Positions 1-9,422 are shown, numbered from the stretch's first letter. The stretch is 64,000 nucleotides of DNA from Comamonas koreensis (GCF_021026195.1 NZ_JAJNCT010000034.1:186001-250000), one strand, 5' to 3'. The notes: generated from the letters alone by a model not told the origin. A program made the numbers and translations.

Positions 1-355
1 TGAACTCGGGCTTGGCATCATCGGGCCCCAGGCGGATATCGCCATAGCGGCTGGCGGCCAACACCACCAAAAACAGCAGGAAGGCGCTCAGCGCCATCAC
101 ATAGAACCAGTCAAAACTGGCCACTACCCAGCGCTGCGCGCCAGAGAACAGGCGGTCCGCTGCATCGGGCGCGAGCACGCAGACGAGCAGCAAGGCGGTC
201 AGCACCAGCAGTGCCGGTATCACCACCGGCAGCGACATGGTCGAGTGCTGGCTGCTCTGCGGCGCCGGCGCAGCAGGCCCTGAGGCAGGTGCGCCCGGGC
301 CTGACAGGGTGCCAGCCTCAGGCGCTACCGCCGGATCGGGAGAAGAGTTGGTCAT
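1..355 (-). CDS. BCCT family osmolyte transporter, N-terminal part (runs off the window)
   Basis: Only the first 118 codons are present, starting at the ATG at 355. After a Pro/Ala/Ser-rich cytoplasmic tail of about 40 residues comes a first membrane segment (about residues 43-62) and then the stretch WFYVMALSAFLLFLVVLAAS ending in SRYGDIRLG, which is characteristic of the second helix of betaine/carnitine/choline transporters. These are inner-membrane carriers of quaternary ammonium compounds, usually for osmoprotection. The gene lies 237 bp downstream of the sulfonate ABC genes on the same strand. That gap shows no clear terminator, so co-transcription is possible, but the gap could equally hold its own promoter. 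Substrate cannot be told from this fragment. Confidence 0.85.
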   Translation of the reverse strand, partial: MTNSSPDPAVAPEAGTLSGPGAPASGPAAPAPQSSQHSTMSLPVVIPALLVLTALLLVCVLAPDAADRLFSGAQRWVVASFDWFYVMALSAFLLFLVVLAASRYGDIRLGPDDAKPEF

Positions 356-592
356 AGGTATACCCGTTGGGAGCACGCCCCGTCCTTCGCAGGCGCGCCG
401 CAGAAGCCTTCCGGCCCCCAATGGGCACGGCAAGGCACTGCAAAACCTATCAGTATGCAATAAGTGATTGTGCAAATACTATGCCGCAGATCAGCCAATC
501 TTCAACAATCGCCACCGTCTTACAGCGGCAGCGCTGCTGGCACGGGGGCGGCGTTGGGCTGACGCCACAGGCCGGGCAGCCCCCTTAGCTGC

Positions 593-1495
593 TCAGCGCT
601 GTACACCCCAGCGCTTGACGGTCACCCGTTCGAGTTGGTGGAAGCCCAGGGTCTCGACCAGCAAGCCGATGATGATCACCAGCGCCAGCCCGGCAAACAC
701 CTGGTCGGTGTAGAGCTCGTTGCGGCTTTGGAAGATGTACCAGCCCAGTCCGCCCTTGCCCGAGGATGCACCGAACACCAGCTCGGCGGCAATCAGGGTG
801 CGCCACGCAAAGGCCCAGCCAATCTTGAGCCCTGACAGGATCGACGGCAGCGCTGCAGGCACGAGGATCTGCAACACATAGCGCGCGCCGCGCAGGCCGT
901 AATTGCGGCCAGCCATGCGCAAGGTCTCGGGCACGGCCTGGAAACCCGCATAGGTGGCCAGCGCCAGCGGCCACAGCACCGAATGCACCAGCACCGCCAG
1001 CAGGCTGGCCTGGCCCAGGCCCAGCCAGAGTAGTGCCAACGGCAGCAGCGCAATGGCGGGCAAGGGGTTGAACATGCTGGTCAGGGTGGTCAGCACATCG
1101 CGCCCCCATTGGCTGGAAACCGCCAGCACGGTCAGCAGCAGGGCCCCGGCCACGCCCAGCAGGTAGCCCTGCAGCAGGATGCCCAGCGACACCGCTGCCT
1201 TGCCCAGCAACTCGCCATTGGCCAGGTCGCGCAGCAGGGTGGCAGCGGTCTGGCTGAAGGTGGGCAGCAGCAGGTCGTTGTCCTGCCAGCGGGCCGCCAG
1301 CTCCCAGATGATGGCCAGCACCACCAGGATGATGGCCTTGCGCAAGGCCGGATGCTGCAGCAGGCGCTTGGCCAGCGGCAGACGGCGCGCCGTCAGCTGC
1401 TGCGGCACATCGGGCAGCGGGTATTCGGCTTCGGGCCGCACGGGTGCCTGGGCTTTGGTATCGCCAGGCCAGGCAGTAACAGGGGTGGATGCCAT
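593..1495 (-). CDS. ABC transporter permease, taurine/sulfonate (TauC/SsuC) type
   Basis: 300 aa with a long N-terminal cytoplasmic segment and about six membrane helices. The BPD_transp_1 fold is recognisable, including the EAA-loop region near LRMAGRNYGLRGARYVLQIL. The end, GLLVETLGFHQLERVTVKRW, is typical of TauC/SsuC permeases. The start at 1495 is chosen because AGGAG lies just upstream; a longer start at 1528 has no such site. It follows the ATPase gene by 29 bp and should form the inner-membrane channel for that importer. The substrate is inferred from the neighbours. Confidence 0.9.
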   Translation of the reverse strand: MASTPVTAWPGDTKAQAPVRPEAEYPLPDVPQQLTARRLPLAKRLLQHPALRKAIILVVLAIIWELAARWQDNDLLLPTFSQTAATLLRDLANGELLGKAAVSLGILLQGYLLGVAGALLLTVLAVSSQWGRDVLTTLTSMFNPLPAIALLPLALLWLGLGQASLLAVLVHSVLWPLALATYAGFQAVPETLRMAGRNYGLRGARYVLQILVPAALPSILSGLKIGWAFAWRTLIAAELVFGASSGKGGLGWYIFQSRNELYTDQVFAGLALVIIIGLLVETLGFHQLERVTVKRWGVQR

Positions 1496-1524
1496 GCGGA
1501 ACTCCTGGGGGGGGGCTTGTCGCG

Positions 1525-2559
1525 TCAAGCCACGCGGCGCAAGGCCTGGGGGGGTTGATTGCTGGAGCTGGTGCTTTCCACCAGCGGGCCGCCTGCGCGG
1601 TCTTCATCGAACAGCAGCCGGTGGATGCGCTGGTGCGCGGCTTCAAACTCGGCACTGCCACCGCTGGTCAGGCCAAAGGCATGGGCATTGATTTCAGCCC
1701 GCAAACGCCCGGGGTGTGGCGACAGAATGGCGACGCGGCTGCCCACGACGAGCGCCTCCTCGATCGAATGGGTGACAAACACGAGGGTGAAGCGCAGCTC
1801 GTCCCACAGCGCCAGCAGCTCCTCCTGCATGCGCCTTCTGGTCAACGCATCCAGTGCGGCAAAGGGCTCGTCCATCAGCAGCACCTGCGGGTGCATCGCC
1901 AGCGCACGGGCAATGGCCACGCGCTGCTTCATGCCGCCTGACAGCTGGTGCGGGTGCACATCGGCAAAGCGGCTCAGCCCCACCTTGTCCAGGTAGAGGC
2001 CGGCGCGCTCGCGCGCCTCGGCCTTGCTGGTGCGGCGCGAGGCCAGCAGCGGAAACATCACGTTCTCGCGCACGGTCTTCCACGGTGGCAGCTGGTCAAA
2101 CTCCTGGAACACCATCACGCGGTCCGGACCCGGGCCTTGCACAGGACTGCCGCCCAGGCGGATCTCCCCTTCGCTGACCGGCACAAAACCCGCCATGGCC
2201 TTGAGCAAGGTCGACTTGCCGCAGCCCGAGGCCCCCAGCAGCACAAAGCGCTCGGCGGCATGCACCTGCAGGCTTACCTGGTGGGTGGCGCGCAGCACGC
2301 GCTCTTCCGTCACGTAGTCGATGCTGACCTGGTCCACCTCCAGCAAGGCTGCGCCCGCTTGCACGGCGTGGCTGGGCAAGGCCTGGCTGGGCAAGGCCTG
2401 GCTGGGCGCTGCCGAGGGGGCAGGGTGTGCACGGCTGACCAGGCGGTCGGCCAGCTCGGCCTCAGCCAGACTGGCATAGGGCTCGGCGGCGCTGCGCAGC
2501 CAGCTGCCCCGAGACAGGGCGACATCGCCATCCTGCGCAAAGACGTGGGGCCAGCGCAT
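1525..2559 (-). CDS. ABC transporter ATP-binding protein, taurine/sulfonate (TauB/SsuB) type
   Basis: 344 aa. It has Walker A GASGCGKST, signature LSGGMKQR, Walker B VLLMDEPFAALD and the H-loop VFVTHS. It energises the importer formed with the adjacent permease. Compared with usual family members (about 250-270 aa) it has an N-terminal extension of about 70 residues ending in a short tandem repeat (PSQAL twice), encoded by repeated DNA around 2373-2405. The start at 2559 is preferred over 2604 because GGAGGGAG sits just upstream and because the ATG is then only one base from the stop of the binding-protein gene. The extension has no motif I recognise. Confidence 0.9.
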   Translation of the reverse strand: MRWPHVFAQDGDVALSRGSWLRSAAEPYASLAEAELADRLVSRAHPAPSAAPSQALPSQALPSHAVQAGAALLEVDQVSIDYVTEERVLRATHQVSLQVHAAERFVLLGASGCGKSTLLKAMAGFVPVSEGEIRLGGSPVQGPGPDRVMVFQEFDQLPPWKTVRENVMFPLLASRRTSKAEARERAGLYLDKVGLSRFADVHPHQLSGGMKQRVAIARALAMHPQVLLMDEPFAALDALTRRRMQEELLALWDELRFTLVFVTHSIEEALVVGSRVAILSPHPGRLRAEINAHAFGLTSGGSAEFEAAHQRIHRLLFDEDRAGGPLVESTSSSNQPPQALRRVA

Positions 2560-2560
2560 A

Positions 2561-3688
2561 TCAGCTCCCTCCGGAGATACGGGCGTCGTCGAAGAAATAA
2601 TCACGCACCGATTCAGGCTTGGTCTTGATCACTCCCACCCGCTGCAGGAACTGGCCCAGACCCACGGTGTTCTGCGGCTGGATCGTGAACTGCACCTGCG
2701 GGTTCTTGATGATCTGCAGGATCAGATTGCGGTCCACCTTGCCGCCGCCACCGCTCTTGAGAAAGATGTCAGCCGCCTGCTCGGGATTGGCCTGGACAAA
2801 GCGGGCCGATTCATCGAGGGCATCGACAAAGGCGCGGTAGGTCTTGGGACTTTCCTGGCGGAACTTCTCGGTGGCGTAGAGCACGGTGGACGATGCGGGT
2901 CCGCCCAGCACCTCGTAGCTGTTGAGCACAATGCGCGCATTGGGGTTGCCAGCCAGCTCCACCTCCTGGAACGGCGGATTGCCAAAGTGCGCGGTGATCT
3001 CGGTGCCGCCCTTGATGATGGCCGCTGCGGCATCGGGGTGCGGCAGCGCAACCTGCAGCTTGTCGAGCCGCTGGTAGTGCTGCTCACCCCAGAGCTTGGC
3101 CGAAGCATATTGCAGCACGCGCGACTGCACCGACACACCGACCGCCGGTGTGGCAATGCGGTCCTTGTCGGTGAAGTCGGCAATCGTCTTCACCTGCGGA
3201 TTGTTGCTGACCAGGTAATAGGGAAAATTGCCCAGCGAGGCCACGCCCTTGACGTTCTGCTTGCCCTTGGTGCGGTCCCACAGCGTAAACAGCGGCGCCA
3301 CGCCGGCGCCGGCAATGTCGACATTGCCGGAGAGCAGCGCATCGTTGACCGCCGGCCCGCCTGAGAACTGCAGGTAGCTCACCTTGATATCGACGCCCTG
3401 GGCCTTGCCCTGCTTTTCGATGAACTGCTGGTCCTGCGCCACATTGAGCAGCAGGTACACGATGCCGTACTGCTGGGCAATGCGCAGCTGGCCTTCTGCC
3501 GCCTGCGCGCTGCCCGCGCCCACACCCCACAGCGCCGCGGTGGCAGCGAGCACTGCGGCCGCATGTTTACCAACCTGGCCCAGGCTGCTGCGGCGCTGGC
3601 TGGCAACGCAGGGGTTGGCCACGGCGTGGAGGGTGGCAGGGTCTTTGGCGGGCGGCTGGCTGCGCGCCCAGGTGGAATTGAAGGTCAT
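2561..3688 (-). CDS. ABC transporter substrate-binding protein, sulfonate/nitrate type (TauA-like)
   Basis: 375 aa. The N-terminus has an unusually long leader of about 65 residues before a signal-peptide core and an AQA cleavage site near residue 64, so the real start may be an internal one. The mature part begins GQLRIAQQYGIVYLL and keeps the NMT1/TauA-type periplasmic binding fold, with VASLGNFPYYLVSNNP and a hinge near TPAVGVSVQSRVLQYA. It delivers the ligand to the adjacent permease and ATPase. Sulfonate or taurine is inferred from the downstream ATPase and permease class and from the broken dioxygenase upstream. Confidence 0.85.
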   Translation of the reverse strand: MTFNSTWARSQPPAKDPATLHAVANPCVASQRRSSLGQVGKHAAAVLAATAALWGVGAGSAQAAEGQLRIAQQYGIVYLLLNVAQDQQFIEKQGKAQGVDIKVSYLQFSGGPAVNDALLSGNVDIAGAGVAPLFTLWDRTKGKQNVKGVASLGNFPYYLVSNNPQVKTIADFTDKDRIATPAVGVSVQSRVLQYASAKLWGEQHYQRLDKLQVALPHPDAAAAIIKGGTEITAHFGNPPFQEVELAGNPNARIVLNSYEVLGGPASSTVLYATEKFRQESPKTYRAFVDALDESARFVQANPEQAADIFLKSGGGGKVDRNLILQIIKNPQVQFTIQPQNTVGLGQFLQRVGVIKTKPESVRDYFFDDARISGGS

Positions 3689-3852
3689 GGTGCTGGATAA
3701 GAGAGCTGGGATCGGAGGATCGAATCGGGGCCGCAGACCAGCCCCGCTGCGCCCTGGGTGTGCCGGGGGCAGCTGAGCGGTTGCGGAAGGCTGGCGTCAA
3801 TCGCCGCTGTCAGTGGGGCAGGCCGCGCGGCCACAATGGCCGGCGCTGGCGA

Positions 3853-3930
3853 TCAACAACAGGCGGCAGCCAGCGCCAGGGACAGCAGGAACAGCGATTG
3901 GCGGCGCTGTGGGGTCTGGGCGGCGCTCAT
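3853..3930 (-). other. 25-codon open frame overlapping the dioxygenase stop; possible remnant of a signal-peptide gene
   Basis: An ATG at 3930 overlaps the dioxygenase stop codon (ATGA) and opens a frame of 25 codons: a basic stretch (QRRQ) and then a hydrophobic run SLFLLSLALAAACC, ending at TGA. This looks like the start of an exported protein or a membrane anchor cut off by a stop. The rest of the gap to the binding-protein gene (3689-3852) shows no further frame. It may be a remnant or chance. Confidence 0.25.
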
Positions 3931-4894
3931 ACCGGCACATCCCCTTCAATCGTGGTGCGGTAGAGCTTGCGGCGCTGGTCGGCCGGCACGCCGGTGGCCA
4001 GATGCAGCACAGCGCGGTTGTCCCAGAAGACCATGTCCCGGTCACGCCAGTGGTGGCGGTAGACAAACTGCGGCTGGGTGCTGTGCGCGAACAGCTCGGC
4101 CAGCAGCGCGGCAGAGCGGGCTTCGGGCAGCCCCAGGATGCGGGTCGTGAAATGCTCGCTGACAAACAGCGATTTGCGGCCGGTCTGCGGATCGGTGCGC
4201 ACCACCGGGTGCACGGCGGGCTTGACCTCGGCCACCTGCGCGGCGCTCAGCGCCGGGCGGAAGGCATTGCGCTCGCGCAGTGCCTCATATTTGAGCAAGT
4301 AGCTGTGCTCGGCCAGCAGGCCCACCAGCTGCTGCTTGAGGGTGTAGGGCAGTGCCTCGTAGGCGGCCACCTGGTCGGCAAACAAGGTATCGCCGCCGAC
4401 ATCGGGCAACTCCTGTGCATGCAACAGCGATCCCATCGCCGGTTTGGGTTTGTAGGACAGGTCGGAATGCCAGTACGCTCCGGCATCGCCCAGCCCCACA
4501 GGCTGGCCGTTTTCGATGATGTTGGGACGATCAGGATCTCGTCATGGTCGGCCAGCTGGTAGTTGCGCAGCACATGGCGCTGCAGCGGCCCAAAGCGGCG
4601 GCTGAAGGCAATCTGCTCAGCCGGCGTGATGCGCTGGTTGCGGTAGACCACCACGCTGTGGTCCTGGTGCGCCTGCTGCAGCCGGGCAAAATCCTCCGGC
4701 CCCAGCGGGCGGGACAGGTCCAGACCCACAACCTCGACACCCAGACGGGTCTGGGCACCAGCGGGCTGCTGGATGGGGCGCAGGCTGAAGGCCTGCGTGC
4801 TGCCAGTGGCGCCCCCCGCCTGGCTGGCGCTGTCGGGCACCGGGCGGCGGAAGAAAAACGGATGGGCAGTCAGAACATCAAACAGCGCGGACAT
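3927..4894 (-). pseudogene. TauD/TfdA-family 2-oxoglutarate/Fe(II) dioxygenase, broken by a -1 frameshift
   Basis: Two frames together make one full-length dioxygenase of about 320 aa. The first starts at 4894 (AAGGAAAG upstream) and reads well up to ADHDEILIV. The correct continuation, NIIENGQPVGLGDAG, is in the next frame, so one base is missing at about 4522-4527. The active-site residues lie in the second frame: His and Asp in YWHSDLSY, the distal His in VLHLATG, and a downstream Arg. The family oxidises taurine, sulfonates or aryloxyalkanoates. The position upstream of the ABC genes fits sulfonate use. The shift abuts a GGG run, so a sequencing error is possible. If it is real, the enzyme is inactive. 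Confidence 0.85.
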
Positions 4895-5223
4895 GGCGGC
4901 TTTCCTTGGCGGACCAGTGATAAGCCCAATGTAGAAGCCCTGCCACGAACAGAAAACGAATGAAAACGCGTATCTTTATACGAAAACCGATGAAGGGCGG
5001 GATGGCGCTGCCGCGTTACGCGCCGTCATGAGGCTGTCACGCAGCGCTGCGATGATCGACGTCTGTCGGTGCAGCACAAGCCAGCCTTGCATGCCCTGCG
5101 CCGGGCACGACCAGATCGGACGCGCCTGGCTGCGGGTATGTGTCAGGGCTTGGCACCGGCAGCCATCTTTTTGCGGCCCGCGTCTGCGGGGCCGATCCCA
5201 CCACCCTACCCAAGCGCCAGTGG
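4895..5223. other. Intergenic region between the dioxygenase and the MidA-like gene
   Basis: 329 bp without a credible gene. It should hold the promoter for the leftward dioxygenase/ABC genes. The only structure seen is a short inverted repeat CGTAT-CTTT-ATACG at about 4968-4981, in the AT-richer part about 75-90 bp upstream of the dioxygenase start. That could be an operator, but I cannot assign a regulator. Confidence 0.4.
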
Positions 5224-6342
5224 CTACAGCCGATGCATGCGGTCGCCCTGCACAAAGCCAGTAGGGTCCCACAAGGCCACGCCCTTGCTCAGCATGATGG
5301 CCTTGAAGAACTCGCCCATCTCGTGCTCCATCATCAGCTTGGCCGCCTTGCTGCGGGCAATCACTTCGAGCTGGTCGAGCTTGGCAGCCAGACCGCAGTT
5401 GATCAGGAAATGGGCCTGGCTGGTGTAGCCCAGCACGTCCATGCCGGCATCCTGCGCCGCCACGGCAATGCCGGTGAAGTTCACATGGGCAGTGATGTCC
5501 TTCAGGCCCACCAGCACCAGAGGGTCACTGTCGACCTGGTGCAGGTGGTGGCAGACCAGGGTGCCCATGTGGCGCTGCGGATGGTAGTACTCGGATTCGC
5601 CAAAGCCATAGTCGATCAGCAGCACCGCGCCCCGGCTGATGCGGTCGGCCAGGGTCGCCACAAAGGCCTCGCCCTGCGGATGGATCTCGGTCAGGTACTC
5701 CGCCTCCAGCGGCAGCTCCGGCTCCATCGGCGGGCGCAGGCGGGTGGGGCGCTCTGCCCAGCCAAAGCGGATATCGTCCCCAACGGCACTGGCGACGACC
5801 ACCCCGCGCTCCTGCCATACGCCCTGCTGGCGCAGCAAGAGCTTGACCGGCATCGCATCAAGCACCTCATTGCCGACGACCACGCCCTGCATCTGCGCGG
5901 GCAGGCTGTCGGCCCACTGCACCTGGTCGCCAAAGCGGGCCAGGCGCTCTTGCTGGCGCAGGCGCAGGCTGCCCGAGACATCGACAATCGTGTAGCGCGT
6001 GCAGGCAGGGCCCAGGGTGGACAGCAACTGCTCCGCCAGCGCACCGGTACCGGCGCCGAACTCCCAGACCTCGCTGGTCTGGGTATGGGCAAAGGCATCC
6101 TGCACCTGGGCGGCCACCAGCTCGCCAAACACCGGCGACAGCTCAGGGGCGGTAACAAAGTCGCTGCCCTCCTCAGGCATGACGCCAAACTTGCTGCGGT
6201 CATTGGCGTAGTAGCCCAGGCCGGGCTCGTACAGCGCCATGCGCATGAAGTCATCAAACGGGATCCAGCCGCCGGCCTGGGCAATAGCCTCAGCCATGCG
6301 CCTGGCCAGCACAATTGTTAAACTAGAGGGTTCTGTATTCAC
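5224..6342 (-). CDS. MidA/NDUFAF7-family SAM-dependent methyltransferase
   Basis: About 372 aa. Family features are GGWIPFDDFMRMALYEPGLGYYAN near the start, the SAM-binding motif VWEFGAGTGALAEQLL, GNEVLDAMPV, and LLIDYGFGESEYYHPQR. Bacterial members are widespread and their substrates are largely unknown; the mitochondrial homologue methylates an arginine of a complex I subunit. A GTG at 6342 is taken as start because the frame stays homologous-looking there and the gene is then 33 bp from the divergent SDR gene. An ATG at 6297 is the alternative. Confidence 0.85.
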   Translation of the reverse strand: MNTEPSSLTIVLARRMAEAIAQAGGWIPFDDFMRMALYEPGLGYYANDRSKFGVMPEEGSDFVTAPELSPVFGELVAAQVQDAFAHTQTSEVWEFGAGTGALAEQLLSTLGPACTRYTIVDVSGSLRLRQQERLARFGDQVQWADSLPAQMQGVVVGNEVLDAMPVKLLLRQQGVWQERGVVVASAVGDDIRFGWAERPTRLRPPMEPELPLEAEYLTEIHPQGEAFVATLADRISRGAVLLIDYGFGESEYYHPQRHMGTLVCHHLHQVDSDPLVLVGLKDITAHVNFTGIAVAAQDAGMDVLGYTSQAHFLINCGLAAKLDQLEVIARSKAAKLMMEHEMGEFFKAIMLSKGVALWDPTGFVQGDRMHRL

Positions 6343-6375
6343 CCCCCTATTGTCGCCGCTTGCCGCACGCTTGCC

Positions 6376-7152
6376 ATGCCAATGCCTTCTTCGACCCCAC
6401 GCACCGTACTGGTCACCGGCGCTGCCAAGCGCCTGGGCCGGGTGATTGCGCTCGGGCTGGCACGCCATGGCTGGCAGGTGGCCGTGCATTACCGGGGCTC
6501 GGCCGCCGAGGCCGCGCAGACTGCCGCCGAGTGCGCCGCGCTGTCGGGCCTGAGCGGCCATTTTGATGCGGATTTCGAGGACGAGACAGCGGTGCGCGGC
6601 TTGCTGCCCCGGGTGGTGGCCCATTTCGGCCAGGTCGATGCGGTGGTCAACAGCGCCTCGCTGTTCGAGCACGACGGCGCCGCCGATTTTGGCTATGCCG
6701 CACTGGAGCGCCATCTGCGTAGCAACACGGCCGCACCCATCGTGCTGGCCCAGCTGCTGCACCAGCATATCTGCCAGCGGGGCGATGAGGCCCAGGGCGT
6801 GGTCGTGAACCTGCTGGACCAGAAGCTCTGGAACATGAACCCCGACTTCGTCAGCTACACCTTGAGCAAGGCGGCGCTGGAGGCGGCCAACACCTTGCTG
6901 GCCCAGGCGCTGGCGCCGCGCCTGCGCGTGGTGGGTGTGGCGCCGGGCTTGACCCTGACCAGCGACTACCTGAGCCCCGAGAAGTTCGAGGCCCTGCACC
7001 GCATGAGCCCGCTGGGGCGCTCTTCCACCGCAGAAGACGTGGCAGCCACCGTGCGCTTTGCGCTGGACAACAGCTCGATCACCGGCACCAGCCTGCTGGT
7101 GGACGGTGGCCAGCACCTGATGCGGTTCGACCGCGATTTTTCGATGATGTAG
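6376..7152 (+). CDS. SDR-family oxidoreductase, FolM/pteridine-reductase-like
   Basis: 258 aa classical short-chain dehydrogenase. The NAD(P) motif is TGAAKRLGR with the RLG signature seen in pteridine reductases and FolM. The catalytic part has NSAS, then YTLSK with Tyr and Lys four apart, and the C-terminal VDGGQHL. The gene sits 26 bp before folB, so a role in reducing dihydromonapterin, dihydrofolate or another pterin is likely. This specificity is an inference from motif and context. Confidence 0.8.
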   Translation: MPMPSSTPRTVLVTGAAKRLGRVIALGLARHGWQVAVHYRGSAAEAAQTAAECAALSGLSGHFDADFEDETAVRGLLPRVVAHFGQVDAVVNSASLFEHDGAADFGYAALERHLRSNTAAPIVLAQLLHQHICQRGDEAQGVVVNLLDQKLWNMNPDFVSYTLSKAALEAANTLLAQALAPRLRVVGVAPGLTLTSDYLSPEKFEALHRMSPLGRSSTAEDVAATVRFALDNSSITGTSLLVDGGQHLMRFDRDFSMM

Positions 7153-7178
7153 CGGCTCTTCGCTGCCTTGCTGCTTTT

Positions 7179-7553
7179 ATGACGACATTTGACACCGGGT
7201 TGCAAACCCTGAGCTTGACGGGCCTGCGTTTTGATGCCAATTTAGGCATCCTTGCCCACGAGAAGACTGCGCCGCAACCCATCTTGGTGGATGCGCAGAT
7301 CAACATGGGCCAGCAGCCGCTGGCGCCCAGCGATGACGACATCATGCATGTGCTGGACTACCGCAAGGTGCGCCAGATCATCATCGATGAATGCACGGCA
7401 GAGCACGTGAACCTGCTCGAGACCCTGATCGGCAAGGTCGCCCAGCGGCTGATGCAGCTGCCCAATGTGCGCGGCGTTCGTGTGAAGATCGCCAAGCTAG
7501 AGATTTTTGACGATTGCGAAGTTGCAATCCGCACCGAAACCGGACAATGGTGA
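7179..7553 (+). CDS. folB: Dihydroneopterin aldolase
   Basis: 124 aa, normal length for the family. It begins [30 protein letters not shown], matching the usual pattern with an early Glu and the strand ending in VDA. It has a central [13 protein letters not shown] and a C-terminal [19 protein letters not shown] containing the conserved Lys. It cleaves dihydroneopterin to hydroxymethyl-dihydropterin and glycolaldehyde in cytoplasmic folate synthesis. It lies between a pteridine-reductase-like SDR and ttcA, all in the same direction and closely spaced. Confidence 0.9.
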   Translation: MTTFDTGLQTLSLTGLRFDANLGILAHEKTAPQPILVDAQINMGQQPLAPSDDDIMHVLDYRKVRQIIIDECTAEHVNLLETLIGKVAQRLMQLPNVRGVRVKIAKLEIFDDCEVAIRTETGQW

Positions 7554-7557
7554 ACCT

Positions 7558-8553
7558 ATGAATGCCCCCACCGATACCGCACTCCTCCAGCCCCAGCCTG
7601 CCGCCGCAAACGCTTGGGACTTCGATGACGCCGCTGGCGACGATGCACAGGCATCGGGCGCCAACGAGAAGCGCCTGAAGATCCAGCGCGAGAACCACAA
7701 GCTGGAAAAGCGCCTGTGCCGCGAGGTGGCGCGCGCCATTGGCGACTACAACATGATCGAGGACGGCGACAAGGTGATGGTCTGCATGTCCGGCGGCAAG
7801 GACAGCTACACCCTGCTCGACATCCTGATGAAGCTGCGCGCCCGCGCACCGATCAAGTTCGACCTGGTGGCCGTGAACCTGGACCAGAAGCAGCCCGGCT
7901 TTCCTGAACACGTGCTGCCCGAGTACCTGAAAAGCGTGGGCGTCGATTTCCACATCGAGAACCAGGACACCTACAGCGTCGTCAAGCGTGTGGTGCCCGA
8001 GGGCAAGACCACCTGTGGCCTGTGCTCGCGCCTGCGCCGCGCCATTCTGTACAAGGTGGCCGACCAGCTGGGCTGCAACAAGGTGGCGCTGGGCCACCAC
8101 CGCGACGACATCGTGCAGACCCTGATGCTCAACATGTTCCACGGCGGCATCATGAAGGCCATGCCACCCAAGCTGGTGAGCGACGACGGCAAGCATGTGG
8201 TGATCCGCCCGCTGGCCTATGTGCCCGAGAAGGACACCGAGCGCTGGGCCCAGTACCGTGACTTCCCCATCATCCCCTGCAACCTCTGCGGCAGCCAGGA
8301 GAACCTGCAGCGCCAGATGATTGGCGACATGCTGCGCGAGTGGGACCGCAAGCACCCCGGCCGTGTGAACAACATGTTCCGCGCGCTGCAGCACGTGGTG
8401 CCCACCCACCTGGCCGACCCCAAGCTGTTCGATTTCCAGAACGCCAAGCCCACCGGCATCGCCGATGAAAACGGCGACAAGGCCTTCGACCACGACGACC
8501 TGCCCGCCAACCCATCGCTGCCCGCAGGCATGCAGGTGGTGCAATTGGGTTGA
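7558..8553 (+). CDS. ttcA: tRNA 2-thiocytidine(32) synthetase TtcA
   Basis: 331 aa. The PP-loop SGGKDSYT binds ATP for adenylation of C32. Two CxxC pairs, in [11 protein letters not shown] and PCNLCGSQ, bind the iron-sulfur cluster. [19 protein letters not shown] is also typical. The enzyme thiolates cytidine 32 in certain tRNAs. The start at 7558 lies 4 bp after the folB stop. The frame is open upstream to 7507, but that part overlaps folB. A strong terminator follows. Confidence 0.95.
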   Translation: MNAPTDTALLQPQPAAANAWDFDDAAGDDAQASGANEKRLKIQRENHKLEKRLCREVARAIGDYNMIEDGDKVMVCMSGGKDSYTLLDILMKLRARAPIKFDLVAVNLDQKQPGFPEHVLPEYLKSVGVDFHIENQDTYSVVKRVVPEGKTTCGLCSRLRRAILYKVADQLGCNKVALGHHRDDIVQTLMLNMFHGGIMKAMPPKLVSDDGKHVVIRPLAYVPEKDTERWAQYRDFPIIPCNLCGSQENLQRQMIGDMLREWDRKHPGRVNNMFRALQHVVPTHLADPKLFDFQNAKPTGIADENGDKAFDHDDLPANPSLPAGMQVVQLG

Positions 8554-8632
8554 TATCCATCGATTGAGAGCCATGCAGCCCTGCTTGTCGCCCCTGACTG
8601 ACAGCCGCTGCCGCTCCAAGCGTTTATTGTTG

Positions 8633-8672
8633 AGCGTCTGCGCTGTGTCCTTATGGCGCAGCGCTTTTTTTT
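8633..8672 (+). terminator. Rho-independent terminator after ttcA
   Basis: AGCG(T)CTGCGC pairs with GCGCAGCGCT across a 12-base loop, with one bulged T, and is followed by eight T residues. It lies 80 bp after the ttcA stop and ends 14 bp before the next start. Confidence 0.85.
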
Positions 8673-8686
8673 CGGGAGACTGCGCC

Positions 8687-9412
8687 ATGTTTCGTTCTTT
8701 TGACAAGGCAGCCCTGGCAAGCGCGCTCCAGTGGCGTCGCATTGCCGGCATCACGGCGATGGCCTGCGCCAGTCTCTGGCTGGCCGGCTGCGCCGGGGTC
8801 CGCACCATCGACAGCGATGTGCAAAGCTATTCCAGCTTGCAGCAAATACCGGCGCCGCCCACCTACCGCTTGCAGTTGCTCCCCTCCCAAGTCGCGCTGG
8901 GGCCACAATTTGATACCGTCGTGCAACAGGCGGAAGCCTCGTTGGCAGGCGTAGGCCTGCGTCGCGATGACAGCCAGGGTAGCGTGATAGCGCAAATTGA
9001 TGTACAAGCTCGTTACATTCCCGACAGCTGGCTGCTGCCCGGCAGCCCCTATAACCCCTATGGCGGTTTTGGCTGGGGACCCGGCTGGGGTTGGGGCTGG
9101 CGCGGCGGCATGGTCTGGCGCGACACCGGCCCCTCGCTGCACTACCGCGCCGTACAGCTCACCTTGCGCGATGCCAACACCCAGCAGGTGGTCTATGAGA
9201 CCTCGGCCCGCTATGAAGACGTCTGGGTCGATGACCAGGTGATCTACCGCATCCTGTTCGATTCCGCCCTCAACGGCTTTCCCAAGCCACCGCAAGGCCC
9301 ACGCCGGGTCAATACCACGCTGGGCGCACCCACTTCCGCCCAGCCCGCATCCTCTTCTGCTGCACCTGCAGCAGCCAGCACCCCCGCTACGCCCGCCGCC
9401 AAACCCAAATAA
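8687..9412 (+). CDS. DUF4136-type outer lipoprotein
   Basis: 241 aa. The start at 8687 has GGGAGA about 8 bp upstream; the longer frame would run through the ttcA terminator. There is a basic leader with a hydrophobic core and lipobox LAGC (Cys near residue 34), so the product is a lipoprotein. The body has the DUF4136 pattern: TYRLQLLPSQ, a region predicting tandem beta strands, and LRDANTQQVVYETSARYED. A Gly/Trp-rich loop (GFGWGPGWGWGW) and a C-terminal Ala/Ser/Pro tail are low complexity. Function is unknown. The next gene follows after 10 bp. Confidence 0.8.
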   Translation: MFRSFDKAALASALQWRRIAGITAMACASLWLAGCAGVRTIDSDVQSYSSLQQIPAPPTYRLQLLPSQVALGPQFDTVVQQAEASLAGVGLRRDDSQGSVIAQIDVQARYIPDSWLLPGSPYNPYGGFGWGPGWGWGWRGGMVWRDTGPSLHYRAVQLTLRDANTQQVVYETSARYEDVWVDDQVIYRILFDSALNGFPKPPQGPRRVNTTLGAPTSAQPASSSAAPAAASTPATPAAKPK

Positions 9413-9422
9413 CAAGGAACGC

